From Lachnospiraceae bacterium (GTDB lineage Bacteria > Bacillota > Clostridia > Lachnospirales > Lachnospiraceae): a stretch of 64,000 bases of DNA. Below the pieces are notes generated by a model. That model did not search any database. It was not told where the DNA came from and worked only from the letters and a program-made list of their open reading frames with translations. The translations under genes were made by a program, and so were the position numbers. The DNA is taken from contig CAJTHM010000023.1 in the NCBI GenBank assembly GCA_910576125.1, forward strand, positions 20,492 to 84,491, in the 5' to 3' direction. Shown piece after piece: positions 26,482-36,827 of the stretch; the stretch's first letter is position 1; each line of letters starts with the position of its first letter.

Positions 26482-29400
26482 ACCCTTCCGGAACTAATCG
26501 CACTGCTCATCTGGTTCACAAGCTGTGCCTTTTCATTCTCCAACAGCCCCAACTGTTTCTGGGACTGGTCTATCTGCGCCGTATAGAACGACTCGCCAAT
26601 CAGTTCACCGGCTTCCTTCAATAAGTCTATCTGCTTGGATATCAGGCTCTTGCTGTCGTCACGGAGATTGAACTGGTTGCTGAAGTCGTCCATGACGTTG
26701 TTGAACTTCTCTAATTCAAGCTGCCTGATTTCCTTCTTCAATTCAGCCAGTTCCTGCTGGCAGTCTGATACCTTTCCAGCCCATTCCTCATATTCCTTTA
26801 TCGCTTCAACGACATCCTTGGTGCCATCACCTACAAAATCTGTAAGCGCGACTGCACCGTCCTTCACCTTTGCGGCTATGTCTGCTGGCAGTTTGGATAA
26901 CGCTTCGTTCGCTTTCTGCGTGTACATCGCAAGGGCATCGGTATAGTTATTGAACTTCTCCTCTGTCACGCCCAGTTCGGCATCTACCAGCGTGTTCTTC
27001 GCGAACGCCCCTGACACGCTGTCCAGGCTCGTCTTCAAAAGGGACAGCACATCGTTCAGTGCCTCTATCCTGCGCTCGAAGAAGTCCACCGTATCCTCGA
27101 ACTCTGATTTCGCGGAATCCGTGCCTGTCTTGTCTTTCAGCGCATCGTTCAGCTTCTCTTTCTCTTTTTCAAGGTCTTTTATCTTGTCTGCATAGCCATG
27201 CCCACCGATTCCTCCATTATTGTCGAATGTCAGCTGCAGGTTCTTCAGTATCTCAATCTGGGAGTCTATGTTGGATATCGCATCGATATACCCTTGGATG
27301 TCAGTTTCCAGCCCAGACTTGAACTCCCCAAGGCTGATGTCGCCGGCAAGATAGCTGGAAGTGGTAGGGGTGAATCCGTTCGCGCTCGTGGATACGGATA
27401 TGCCGCCGTTATTGATTCCGCCTACGGCACTGTACACCTTGTCCATGGCACCTGATACGGTTCCTGTAGCCATCTCAGCGATAGCCTTTGCTACATCCGC
27501 CGCCTTCTGCATGATTCCGCTGAGGGACTGCTGTGCGTTCACGGAGTTTATCCTCATGCTCTCAGCCATGCTGGCCGCTGCCTTTGCCATGTTGGACGCG
27601 ATGTCGCTTGCCACTGTGGCGGCATAGATATTGAAGTCAGTGGCGTTCTGCGCTTTGGACTGCGTGGCCTGTGCATAGGATTCCACCGTCTGCCTGTCTT
27701 TCTCTATCTCAGCTTCCAATTCGGCATTCAGCACCTCAATCTGGTGCCTTGCCTCCTCCTCGCTTATCTGTCCCTTTGCCTTGCCTACCTGGTTGGCAAT
27801 CTCAAGTTCTGCGATGGCAGTCTCTTTCTTCGCCTCCAATACAGCCTTGTCTGCTTCAAGCTTTGCAATCTGCGCGTCTATGACGGACTTGTCGCCATCA
27901 AGTATGTTCTTTACGACTTCTTCATTCAGTTTAATTTGCCCATTGGCTGTCACTTCTGCATTTGTCAGTATCTCAGGATACATCTTTGCAAGTTCAGCGG
28001 CCGCTGTTGCTGACATGGTAAGCCCGTCCGCGACTGCCTCCTGCACCTTCGCCAGGTTCTCGAATTGGTTCGTCACACCATCGATGACGTTCGCAGTGTC
28101 ATTCCATGTAGAACCTATTGTTGTGGCATATGCCTCGATTCCAGAATCGCCGTAGGAACTTAACCGTTGGAGCGAATCTATCAATAAGTCAACCTGTTGG
28201 CGTTCTTCATCTGTTGACAATGCATCCTTCAATCCGTTCAGGCTTTGGATTAGGGAATCAGGCTGCTGTGCTATGAGCATACTCAAGCCTTCTGACAGGT
28301 TCCCGAATCCGTCTGCCGCCAGGTCTATGTAGGGGACTAGTTCAGGGAATTGCTGCATCAGGTCTAGGACTTGTATCTTGTCAAGTTCGCCTTTGTTGAA
28401 TGAGTCCAGGGCGGTGCGGAGAGTGGTGATAGCGGACTGGATGTCGTCTATGGATTCTTCGTAGGTGGAGAAGTCGAAAGTCTGAGTCTTGCCACTTTCA
28501 TCTTTTATACGCTGAATCTCTTTCAAGAGTTCATCGAATGTGATATCCCCTACATTTTCAATGCTGTACGCAATCTCTAAATCCTCTGGAGCAATCTTAC
28601 TGATATTGTCTTCACCAAATAGTCCCGCCAACTGCTGATAGCTCTCTGACTGTACAATCCCCATTTCCTGCAGCAAGTTAATCAGCTGGCTTATTTCCAT
28701 CCCATATTCCCTGGCTGTGTTCTTTAGTGACTCATAGGATGCAATCTGTTGGTCAGTTGCTACGTCTGCATTAAAACCTGATAAGCTTTCTGTAGAGATT
28801 CCACCGAAACCGGATAATGCTGTTTCAACTTTATCCTTCAGTCCACCCGCATTCGGCTCAAAATCAACCTTGAACTGCCATTCACTTACTTCCTGCTGTA
28901 ATGATGGGTACATGTTACGGAAGAAATCCTTGACAGCCTGATCTACATTTTCATCACGCAGCACTGAATTAAGTGTTTCTGCAAAAACAGCTGTAGATTC
29001 TGTAATGGCTGTTCCATCGCCGGATTCAAATGCCTTTTTATATTCTGAATACGCTTCATTAACATCATGCCAGCTGTCTGCCAGTTCCTCATTTGCAAAG
29101 ATTCTGTCCTGTAGGATGTATGTATCCCAGATATCCTGATAGCTTTCAAGCGTTTCCTTAACTTCATTTGCCCTGTTCGTCAGGCTTTTTAGGAATTCAT
29201 CAGGCGCATCGTAATCACCGGCTATTTTCTGGATATTTAAAATATCATCATATACATTTTCAAGACTGCCACTTAGCATGATAGCACCATTGGCTGTTTC
29301 ATCATATCTGTATCCGGCTGCCTCCAGGGCATCTATCAGTTCTGCATTCTGTCCGAAATCGGCGAGAAGACCATTTACACTGGTCTGGACATCTTCCATC

Positions 29401-31937
29401 TCGCCAACCATGCGGTCAATATTATCCTTATAACCATCCCGCCAGTTTGCAAAATCATTTAGAAGACCGCCATCATTAAGTTCATTCTTTGTGACTTGCC
29501 ACTGTTTCTCTGTAAGCCTGTCAAAAGCATCTGCCTGTCCGTTAATTGCATCTGTGATAGCATATATGCTATCCTGTTCTGTGCCATATTTCTCAATCAG
29601 TTCGTCTTGAATCGTCATGAGGTTCTTACGTGCTTCAGTAACATCGGAGATTGATGCGCCGCTATCGTTGATAGTTTTGTATAATTCTTCAATTTTGGAT
29701 TTATAGCTTTCAATATCTAATGCTGAAGATTTGAATTCTGCACCTAAGTCTTTAGCATTCTCTGCCACTGTATCAGACATTTGGGACAGTTCATATAAAG
29801 TCGAGATTGCCTTGACAGAAGCCTGTATTGCAACACCGATACCAAAGCTTATAGCGGCATTCAGCAATACTGTCTTCAGACGTAGGGCATCTGTTTCAAC
29901 TCCAGCCGCATTGAGGAATGATTTATAGCCGGATAATGAAGCAGGGGCATCTTTGGAGCATGTTGATAGATATGCTTTCAATTGGGCATTGTTTTGGACT
30001 ACAGATTCACCGAATTTATTGATATCAGTGTTACCTATCACTAATCTTTGATTCCATTTAAGAATAGCTCCTTCTGCTTCCGCAAAGTGCTTCTTCAGAT
30101 TCTTGATATTCGTTATATCTATGCCGAAGATATTTCCCTGAATGTCAAACTTTCCCTTATCCTTGTTATATATTTGCGTAATCCCGTAATCCTTATTCAT
30201 AGCCGTCATTGCTGTATTCACCGTGGTAAGCATAACCGGAATCTCACCGACTGCGTCAATCAACGACTCGGCTCCTTGAACCATCCTATCAAAGAATGAA
30301 ATGCCACCCATTATAGCTTCTTTATTTGTAAGAGAATTAACAAAAGAGTCCCAAGAATTCTGCAATGAATTTAAGCGTCCTTCCCATGACTTTGCAGTCT
30401 TCTCAGCTTCTCTTGACATAGAACCCAAGCCATTGGCATAATCATCAAGCATCTTCTCATAAAGATCATAGTTCTCCAGAATTGCATTTAAAGCGTTTGC
30501 TCTATATTTTCCGCCTATTGAACTCAGCAAATTGGCGCGCTTTGCATCCGATTCATCAAGTTGAGTATAGGCTTCTGACAGTTCCTTGATAATCTGCATT
30601 GGTTCCTTTAAAGAAACAATACCATCCTTTACAGTGGACAGTGATACACCTAATTCGGCACAGGCTTTTTCATATTTGGTAAGGGAGTCTGTATCAATTT
30701 CTTCACCGTCAATTTCACCTGTCACTTGCTGCAAATTCATCAAAATCCCTTTGAATGCATTTGCCATTTCGCTTCCAGAACGTTGAGTGACTGCAATCAT
30801 GGTAGCAACAGCAGCAGTAGTCTCATTCACTTCCATACCAGCACTAGCAGCCTGTGAACCGACAATCGACATAGCTGTTCCCAATTCAGTCATATTGACT
30901 GCATTGTTGTCTGCGATATAGTTCGCCCCGTCCAAAGTCTTCGTAAGTTCTTCAATTGAACCGTTAAGTTTGTACGCTTTATCCGTGGCGATGATATACT
31001 GGTTTGCTAATTCCGCAGTCATATCACCTGCACCTTGAGCGGCAGTACTTAACTCTGCCATGGCTTCAGCATTCTGGTATCCAGCGCGAGACATATCCTG
31101 AACACCAGTTAAATAATCAGTGGCTGTTTTCCCATATTTACTAGCTACATTGAATGAATTACTACCAATTTGAGCTAATTCTATTTTTGATAATCTGTCA
31201 TTAGTTTTACTGATTTCAACCAATATACTATCAATGGTCTTTAAATTTGTAAAGGATTGCCGGAACTGATTCACTGCCATAGAGGCTATTCCAAATACTG
31301 ACCCTATTTTCGTTACATGAGATAGCATATCCTTGATTTTATCAGCAGTACTCTTGCTTGCAAATCCTGTTGAACTGACCTGTGATTTAAAAAGCTGAAA
31401 ATTTTCTGTAGCCGTCTGCAAGCTTTTCTTGTCATTAATTGCATCAATAAGGGTTCTGACCTTTTCAGCCTCATCAATCAATGCGGAAGACTCACTTATC
31501 TTAGAGTGTTTATTCAGATATGTGGTCAAGTCATTGGATAGCTTTTCCCTTTTTAATGAGAAATCTACTACTACTGGGCTTTTATTGGCTATAGCCTGTA
31601 CATCCGCAATAACCTTTTTAACTTTTAATTTTGTTTTGTTTTCGTCAATACTTAATAAATCAATATCCTTATATGTCGTACTCCTTAAGGTCTTGTTAAT
31701 CTCACTTTTCAGGTTTTTATCGTCAATCTTTGCCTTTAATTTAAGAGTGGACAGCTGTCCATTCATCTGCTTGATATAAGCATTCAATTCTTTCTTTGAT
31801 TCTGCCTTGCTGAATGTCGCAACTAGCTTCAATGAATTTACAGCTGTTTGCAATGCCTTGATGTCAGCATTTATCATCTTCTTACTTTTTGCTTGGTCTA
31901 ACAAGGCAGTCAATTTTATTACAAACTCATTATCCAA
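26482..31937 (-). CDS. Tail tape-measure protein, exon 1 (TP901-type core)
   Basis: Exon 1 opens most likely at TTG 31937 (DNEFVIKLTALLDQ), 11 bases after GGAGG; ATG 31955 overlaps that ribosome binding site. The TP901-type core is clear: MSRAGYQNAEAMAELS, IATDKAYKLNGSIEELT, LDGANYIADNNAVNMTE and ATMIAVTQRSGSEMANAFK, about residues 280-400. Long coiled coils and hydrophobic helices follow. Without splicing, translation would run 10 codons into the intron and stop. Spliced length is about 2510 aa, implying a long tail. No major-tail, capsid or baseplate genes adjoin it. Confidence 0.9.
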
Positions 31938-32032
31938 TGCTAAAAACACCTCCATTTTTTTGCATAATAAAAGAGAGACTATCGAAACAATCTCTCCTAT
32001 AATGTTTCCTTATTCATTTTCTTAGTTTACAG

Positions 32033-32536
32033 CTAAAATTTACGTTTGCATCTCACGCAAACACGATTGTACCCATTTGTGGCAAATCCTGTTAATAGAC
32101 TGAATTTTTTTGGAACCAATTGCACCTCACTGCTTCGGCAATATGGGCATCTTACTTTTTGTACCTCTTTAGGCTCTTCGAATGCATCAGGCACATAAGT
32201 GCGTAATATCCTTTTTACCTCGTCAAGCCCACATTCAGATTCTGGTGGTGCTTTGAATTCCTTAATGAGATAAAAAACATCTCCATGCTCATTTAAATCT
32301 ATTGGCTTATCTTCCAAGCAAGTTGTTTTACCATTATTGCTTTTATATCCATAATAATACCAAGTAATCCAATCGGGATGTTCTTCCTTATCTCCTACAA
32401 CACCTAAATTATCCTCCCCAGAATCTTTTAACAAAGATTTCTCACATACTGGACATATATTAGGGTCTGCTTTCTTAGCTAATACAGTTTCATCAAACGT
32501 TGATTTACAGTGCGGACAAAGAATTGTTCTTCCCAT
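32033..32536 (-). CDS. Double zinc-ribbon protein
   Basis: About 167 aa from ATG 32536 (MGRTILCPHCKSTFDE); a GTG 21 bases upstream is the alternative. An N-terminal Cys4 site (CPHC, CPVC) and a C-terminal one (CPYC, CVRC) flank a middle region with aromatic residues. It is encoded about 95 bases upstream of the tape-measure gene on the same strand. The role is unknown; nucleic-acid binding is likely from the ribbons. Confidence 0.65.
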   Translation of the reverse strand: MGRTILCPHCKSTFDETVLAKKADPNICPVCEKSLLKDSGEDNLGVVGDKEEHPDWITWYYYGYKSNNGKTTCLEDKPIDLNEHGDVFYLIKEFKAPPESECGLDEVKRILRTYVPDAFEEPKEVQKVRCPYCRSSEVQLVPKKFSLLTGFATNGYNRVCVRCKRKF

Positions 32537-32805
32537 TCCCCCAAATCCCCCTATCACACTACTCCCTTAACTTGACTACAATTATACCACCTCTTTCCCC
32601 ATCCCACAAGTATTTTCACGCCAAAATCGAACATATTTTCTCCCAAATTAAAATCCAGCAGTTCTAATTCATCCATATTCATTCTTTCTCCATTATTCAG
32701 TTGTCTTTGATTGGTTTTCCAGCCTGATATTGGCTACTTTGATTGTTTGATTAAGGAACATGATTTTCAGATTTAATCAATATTGCGCAATACTAATAGT
32801 TACTT

Positions 32806-32991
32806 CTAAAAGAGACTATTATCCAGATAATCATTCAGTGCTTGTAGGGTAGATTCCCACAGTTTCTTCTTCCCTAACTTGAAGTCCGAGAGCAGCTGTT
32901 TGGGAACCCCAATTTGATTTGCAATGTATGTCTGTTTTTCACGTTCCGCACGTTTTATCAGTTTCTGGCGGACTACTTCTTGGTCTAACAT
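32806..32991 (-). CDS. Small Cro/C1-like DNA-binding protein
   Basis: Predicted 61 aa, ATG 32991 behind GGAAGGAG. The pattern KQTYIANQIGVPKQLLSDFK is a helix-turn-helix of the XRE/Cro kind. It could be a phage regulator. The 250 bases between it and the zinc-ribbon gene hold no gene I can support. Confidence 0.65.
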   Translation of the reverse strand: MLDQEVVRQKLIKRAEREKQTYIANQIGVPKQLLSDFKLGKKKLWESTLQALNDYLDNSLF

Positions 32992-33129
32992 AAAGATAAT
33001 CTCCTTCCTTGATTTCTATTATAATATATACTTTTTGTCATAATAAAAACACTACTTAAATGGCAGCGTCCTTGTTATTTATTAATCCCTAATTCTTTAC
33101 GAAAATATTGCAATGTTGGATATCAAGCA

Positions 33130-33500
33130 TATTTTAATGCTAATCAGCATTACACCAGAAAAAGTATCATACATTTTAATTGGCACCCGGTAATGTACTC
33201 GCCTGTTACCGGATGCCGTCCAATATATTGTGGAGTTACATTGGATTCCCGCGCCACACAGCCCCTTCTGAAGACTGCATGGCACGGAATGTTGCTGTGG
33301 TCTGTATCCCATTGCGGAGTTTTAGGATACATAATGGTTGGATATGGCTTTGACACACATACCAACCTATACATGGAGAATTTATTGGGAACTACAATAT
33401 TAAATATTACAGTGAGTTTGGCTTGCATTGGCGGCTTTCCATGGTCTGGATTTTCCACGATGCCAGACACCGCCAATGCCGATAGTACGATGCAACAAAC
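33130..33500. ncRNA. Candidate structured RNA region
   Basis: About 500 bases without a convincing gene contain four clear stems: TAATGCT/AGCATTA (33135-33152); an 11-bp stem 33182-33193 with 33206-33216; TGTATCC/GGATACA (33303-33331); and GCATTGGCGG/CCGCCAATGC (33425-33479) with an inner GTCTGG/CCAGAC. It follows the RNA-polymerase-like gene. The strand is not clear. A 108-residue reading on the minus strand (33150-33476) exists but lacks a ribosome binding site, so a small protein cannot be fully excluded. Confidence 0.4.
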
Positions 33501-33520
33501 AATCCTTGGGGAGACCCTAC

Positions 33521-36454
33521 TTAGCTTACGATCTGTTCCCGCCTCCCTTCACAGGGAATCATCAAAAGACTTGTAAAATCAACACTTTCCAGACTTTTTT
33601 GTGGAATTTTTTCAGTTTTTTTGAAGCATCCTAAAAACATTTTTTTATTTTTATCATATAAGACCGTCAACATGCTATCCCTTAAATATTCATTCCCAGG
33701 TTTAAAAGCATATGAAATCAATGTATACATTGTGTCACAATTGATATAAAGATTTTTTATTTTACCCATGCATATCTCAAATTCATTAAGCCGCTCATTA
33801 TGATAAGAAGTTCCCTCCCTATTTAATATCTCCACCCTTTCATCGTATTCTTTTACTATGCCTATAACTTTCTGATATTGTTTTCTATCAACTTTAACCT
33901 TGTCCGCTTTATACTCAAAAATAGGTTTTACACCATATTCACCTTCCCTATATATTTTAGTATTCAGTTTTTTATGTTTTCTGAGATCAATAATCCCCTT
34001 CTCAACGATTTTATAAAGCAGATCCATAGGGCAGTTGAAAAACCCCACTTCTTCATCCTTGATTTCCAGTTTTTTACCTTTTTTCTTTTTATTGTTGTAT
34101 TTCTGTACATCAGCATAAAATTGAGGATATCTTGGATTATGATTCATACATTGCAATTTTCCAATCCTCGCAAGCTCACTCCCAACTTCTATCTCAAAAT
34201 TTCTCTTGCATGAGTCAATTGCCACTTGCGCTAATACACTACATATTATAAATATATCCTCCAATTCCTTATCTTGGCATCCTCCATCAAACCAATAGCT
34301 TAAAGCCAGTTGTGCGATATTGCTTGCAGAACCAATATTGTATTGTGCGGAAGATATGTTGGCATCCATTTTAGAATAGGAAAGCATACTCTTATCATAT
34401 CCACTGTTGCCATCTGGTTTTATCCCATTGATAATGGTCGGACATTCCGCATATGCTTTTTTTGCAAGTTCAACGATGCTCTTCTGGTCTGTTGTATAAA
34501 TACTATCTGTATCCAAGTCTTGCCCATTAAGCCGACTTTGTACATCAGTCCCAATCCCATTAATAATTATGACATTATCGCCTAAATCTGGAAAGTATTT
34601 CCGAATCTTATCAGGATATACATTCTCCAAATAAACAATATTATTCGGTGAATTATGTGGACTTCGGAATCCTGCAAGCATTTCACCTTCCCCAAATCTG
34701 CTTGTACAACATTGAATCCTATCCTCTGCTTGTATGAAACAATTTTCATCAAGGTAACTTTGTCCTGTAACTGCCATCAGCATAGCCACTGGATTTCCGC
34801 ATATAACCAAATTATCCCCATGCTGAAATAGTTTCCCCAGTTTAAGCCTCTGGTCTTTCAGTTCATTGATTTTTGCTTTCTTCTTATTTTTGAACCATTC
34901 CATATACCTGAATTCATCATTCCATCTATACAGCGCAATCAAAACATTATTGATGCTGTACCTTGCGGAACCAGTTATCTCCAAATATTTTAGGAATGCT
35001 TCGTCATCCAGTTTTAGTTTATTACAGTATTCAATACTTGGAGCCGCAATTTCTTCCAACACGCTTTCATCAGTAGTAAGCAGTGTATTGTTCATTTGAA
35101 AAGAACTTCTTTGCAGATCATCATATTTGCTTTTATGGGCAGTCTTAACAATCGCAAACATCTCACCATCTTTCTTCATTATCTTGCTGTAATATTTGAA
35201 TCCGTCCTCCATTGTTCCGCTTTTACTCATTAAATCAAGAAACTTGATCCACTTCAAAGAATTTTCTGTAACGATCACTTTTATATCCGTCACTTTTATT
35301 CTTCTCCCCGTCATATCCGTTTCATATGCCGTATTGTAATCTTCACCATAAAAATCTCTAAAATATTCTTGTATATTCCCTCGAAACAGACATGACTTAA
35401 AAAAGTGGCTTCTGCAATATATAAAACCATCCATATTTTCAGGAAAAATATCATTTGAAATAATCCCCATGCCATCCCATAAGACATTAGTAATTTCAGA
35501 TTTTTCCTGTTCTCTATCACAATAGCACCCCTTTTTGTAATAGGCAGCATCCCTTTTAGGGCATAAATCTGCATCAATGCCATATTCCCCTAAAGCTTTT
35601 TTGCTTCTCTCTACATATTCCAATCCAGGATTTTCCACTGCTTTTTTCTTATAAAGAGTCAATCCATATTGGTTAATATATTCCTCAAAAGCGGAATAAT
35701 CCTTTTCTTTTCTGGTATGTTCAATTTTTTTAACCTTTACAGCAATCGCTTTTTTGAAGCATGAACTCTCCTGATCCTTTAAAACAAAAATGTTCTCCAT
35801 AGGAATCTGGATATAATCTATCGCAGTTGCAGTGATAAGCGGTGCATATGCGGACATTTCAACTATCTTAGCACCTTTTACATTCGGCATCCTCTCCCAA
35901 AGCCCCATTGTAAGGTAGTTGAGCACTTTCCTATGTAGTTCTTCCCTGATAAAAAGGCAATGCCCTTCCTTGGCTTTTCCTGGAGACCTCAAAAGCATTT
36001 TATAGGTTATAATCTTTTCTTTCCCTTTGATTTCCTTGCCAGTTTCTGAATCAAATGTCTTCCACGCTACTGTTGCGCAATTCTCATAATAATAATCCCT
36101 TAGTTCCTGTGTTGTCATGGGTAACTTTATATTTTCCTTATCAGAATCATCTTCATCCACTCCCCAATCAAATTTCATCATCAGGAAATCCAAACTTCTT
36201 TTATTTCTATTGACAGTTACACCATGTTTATGGACATATTTTGCAAACAGGCTATTATTAATAACAGCATTCCCATAATCAAGAAATGGTTCCCTGTACT
36301 CTTTTAATCCACTATAACATCCATCTTCATTCGCTTTTCTCAGCACAAATTTATAACCATTATTGACTCTGTACAAACTTGCTGCCTGTATGCTTCTAAT
36401 TTTTATTGCGCTACTTTCCTTTATGCTATCATTATTTTCTCTAACTTTACTCAA
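33521..36454 (-). CDS. Double-psi-barrel RNA-polymerase-like protein
   Basis: Predicted 977 aa. Around residues 596-651 there is FRSPHNSPNNI, then RLNGQDLDTDSIYTTD. The Asn followed by Asp-x-Asp-x-Asp matches the metal-binding motif of two-barrel RNA polymerases (NADFDGD in beta', DLDGD in QDE-1, and the YonO type of phage SPbeta), with Gly replaced by Thr. The segment KTAHKSKYDDLQRSSFQ (about 437-453) also looks conserved in such phage proteins. A Cys/His cluster lies near 298-312. It would make the element's own transcripts or primers. Assignment rests on the motif only; start is the ATG near 36454, whose ribosome binding site is weak. Confidence 0.55.
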   Translation of the reverse strand: MSKVRENNDSIKESSAIKIRSIQAASLYRVNNGYKFVLRKANEDGCYSGLKEYREPFLDYGNAVINNSLFAKYVHKHGVTVNRNKRSLDFLMMKFDWGVDEDDSDKENIKLPMTTQELRDYYYENCATVAWKTFDSETGKEIKGKEKIITYKMLLRSPGKAKEGHCLFIREELHRKVLNYLTMGLWERMPNVKGAKIVEMSAYAPLITATAIDYIQIPMENIFVLKDQESSCFKKAIAVKVKKIEHTRKEKDYSAFEEYINQYGLTLYKKKAVENPGLEYVERSKKALGEYGIDADLCPKRDAAYYKKGCYCDREQEKSEITNVLWDGMGIISNDIFPENMDGFIYCRSHFFKSCLFRGNIQEYFRDFYGEDYNTAYETDMTGRRIKVTDIKVIVTENSLKWIKFLDLMSKSGTMEDGFKYYSKIMKKDGEMFAIVKTAHKSKYDDLQRSSFQMNNTLLTTDESVLEEIAAPSIEYCNKLKLDDEAFLKYLEITGSARYSINNVLIALYRWNDEFRYMEWFKNKKKAKINELKDQRLKLGKLFQHGDNLVICGNPVAMLMAVTGQSYLDENCFIQAEDRIQCCTSRFGEGEMLAGFRSPHNSPNNIVYLENVYPDKIRKYFPDLGDNVIIINGIGTDVQSRLNGQDLDTDSIYTTDQKSIVELAKKAYAECPTIINGIKPDGNSGYDKSMLSYSKMDANISSAQYNIGSASNIAQLALSYWFDGGCQDKELEDIFIICSVLAQVAIDSCKRNFEIEVGSELARIGKLQCMNHNPRYPQFYADVQKYNNKKKKGKKLEIKDEEVGFFNCPMDLLYKIVEKGIIDLRKHKKLNTKIYREGEYGVKPIFEYKADKVKVDRKQYQKVIGIVKEYDERVEILNREGTSYHNERLNEFEICMGKIKNLYINCDTMYTLISYAFKPGNEYLRDSMLTVLYDKNKKMFLGCFKKTEKIPQKSLESVDFTSLLMIPCEGRREQIVS

Positions 36455-36625
36455 TATCTACTACCTCCACAATATAAGTTCCACAACAAATAATCCACTT
36501 AATACTTCTCCATTCAAAACAAACCAACCATAAAATTTCACTCACACCGTTCATATCATTTCAGGTAAGAGAAGCCAAATCGGAGATTGAAGAATTCTAC
36601 AACTCCGAAATGGCTTATCTGCATT

Positions 36626-36811
36626 TTAATTATTCTGTATATTCTCTAATGCAAACGGATGCTTTTTTTCTCCTAAAGTTCTCAATTCCACACTTGCACC
36701 TTTCATAGCTGCTTGTAATATGACTACCCTATCATGCATCCTCTGGTATTCCATTCTTTCATCTAAAGACATTTCATTTAAAGATTTTGCAGTTCTATTT
36801 AAATCGCTCAT
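36626..36811 (-). CDS. Small hypothetical protein
   Basis: 61 aa from ATG 36811 (MSDLNRTAKSLNEMSLDERM) behind AAGGG. Helical, Met/Glu-rich, not recognised. It starts 17 bases after the helicase stop, so the two are probably co-transcribed. Confidence 0.6.
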   Translation of the reverse strand: MSDLNRTAKSLNEMSLDERMEYQRMHDRVVILQAAMKGASVELRTLGEKKHPFALENIQNN

Positions 36812-36827
36812 TACTTTATTTCCCTTC

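Noticed and set aside
32626..32640. LexA-like sequence (TCGAACATATTTTC)
   Set aside because: Only one half matches the box; no promoter nearby.
33193..33576. 127-codon rightward frame in the structured region
   Set aside because: Overlaps several hairpins, runs into the end of the polymerase-like gene, and has no ribosome binding site.
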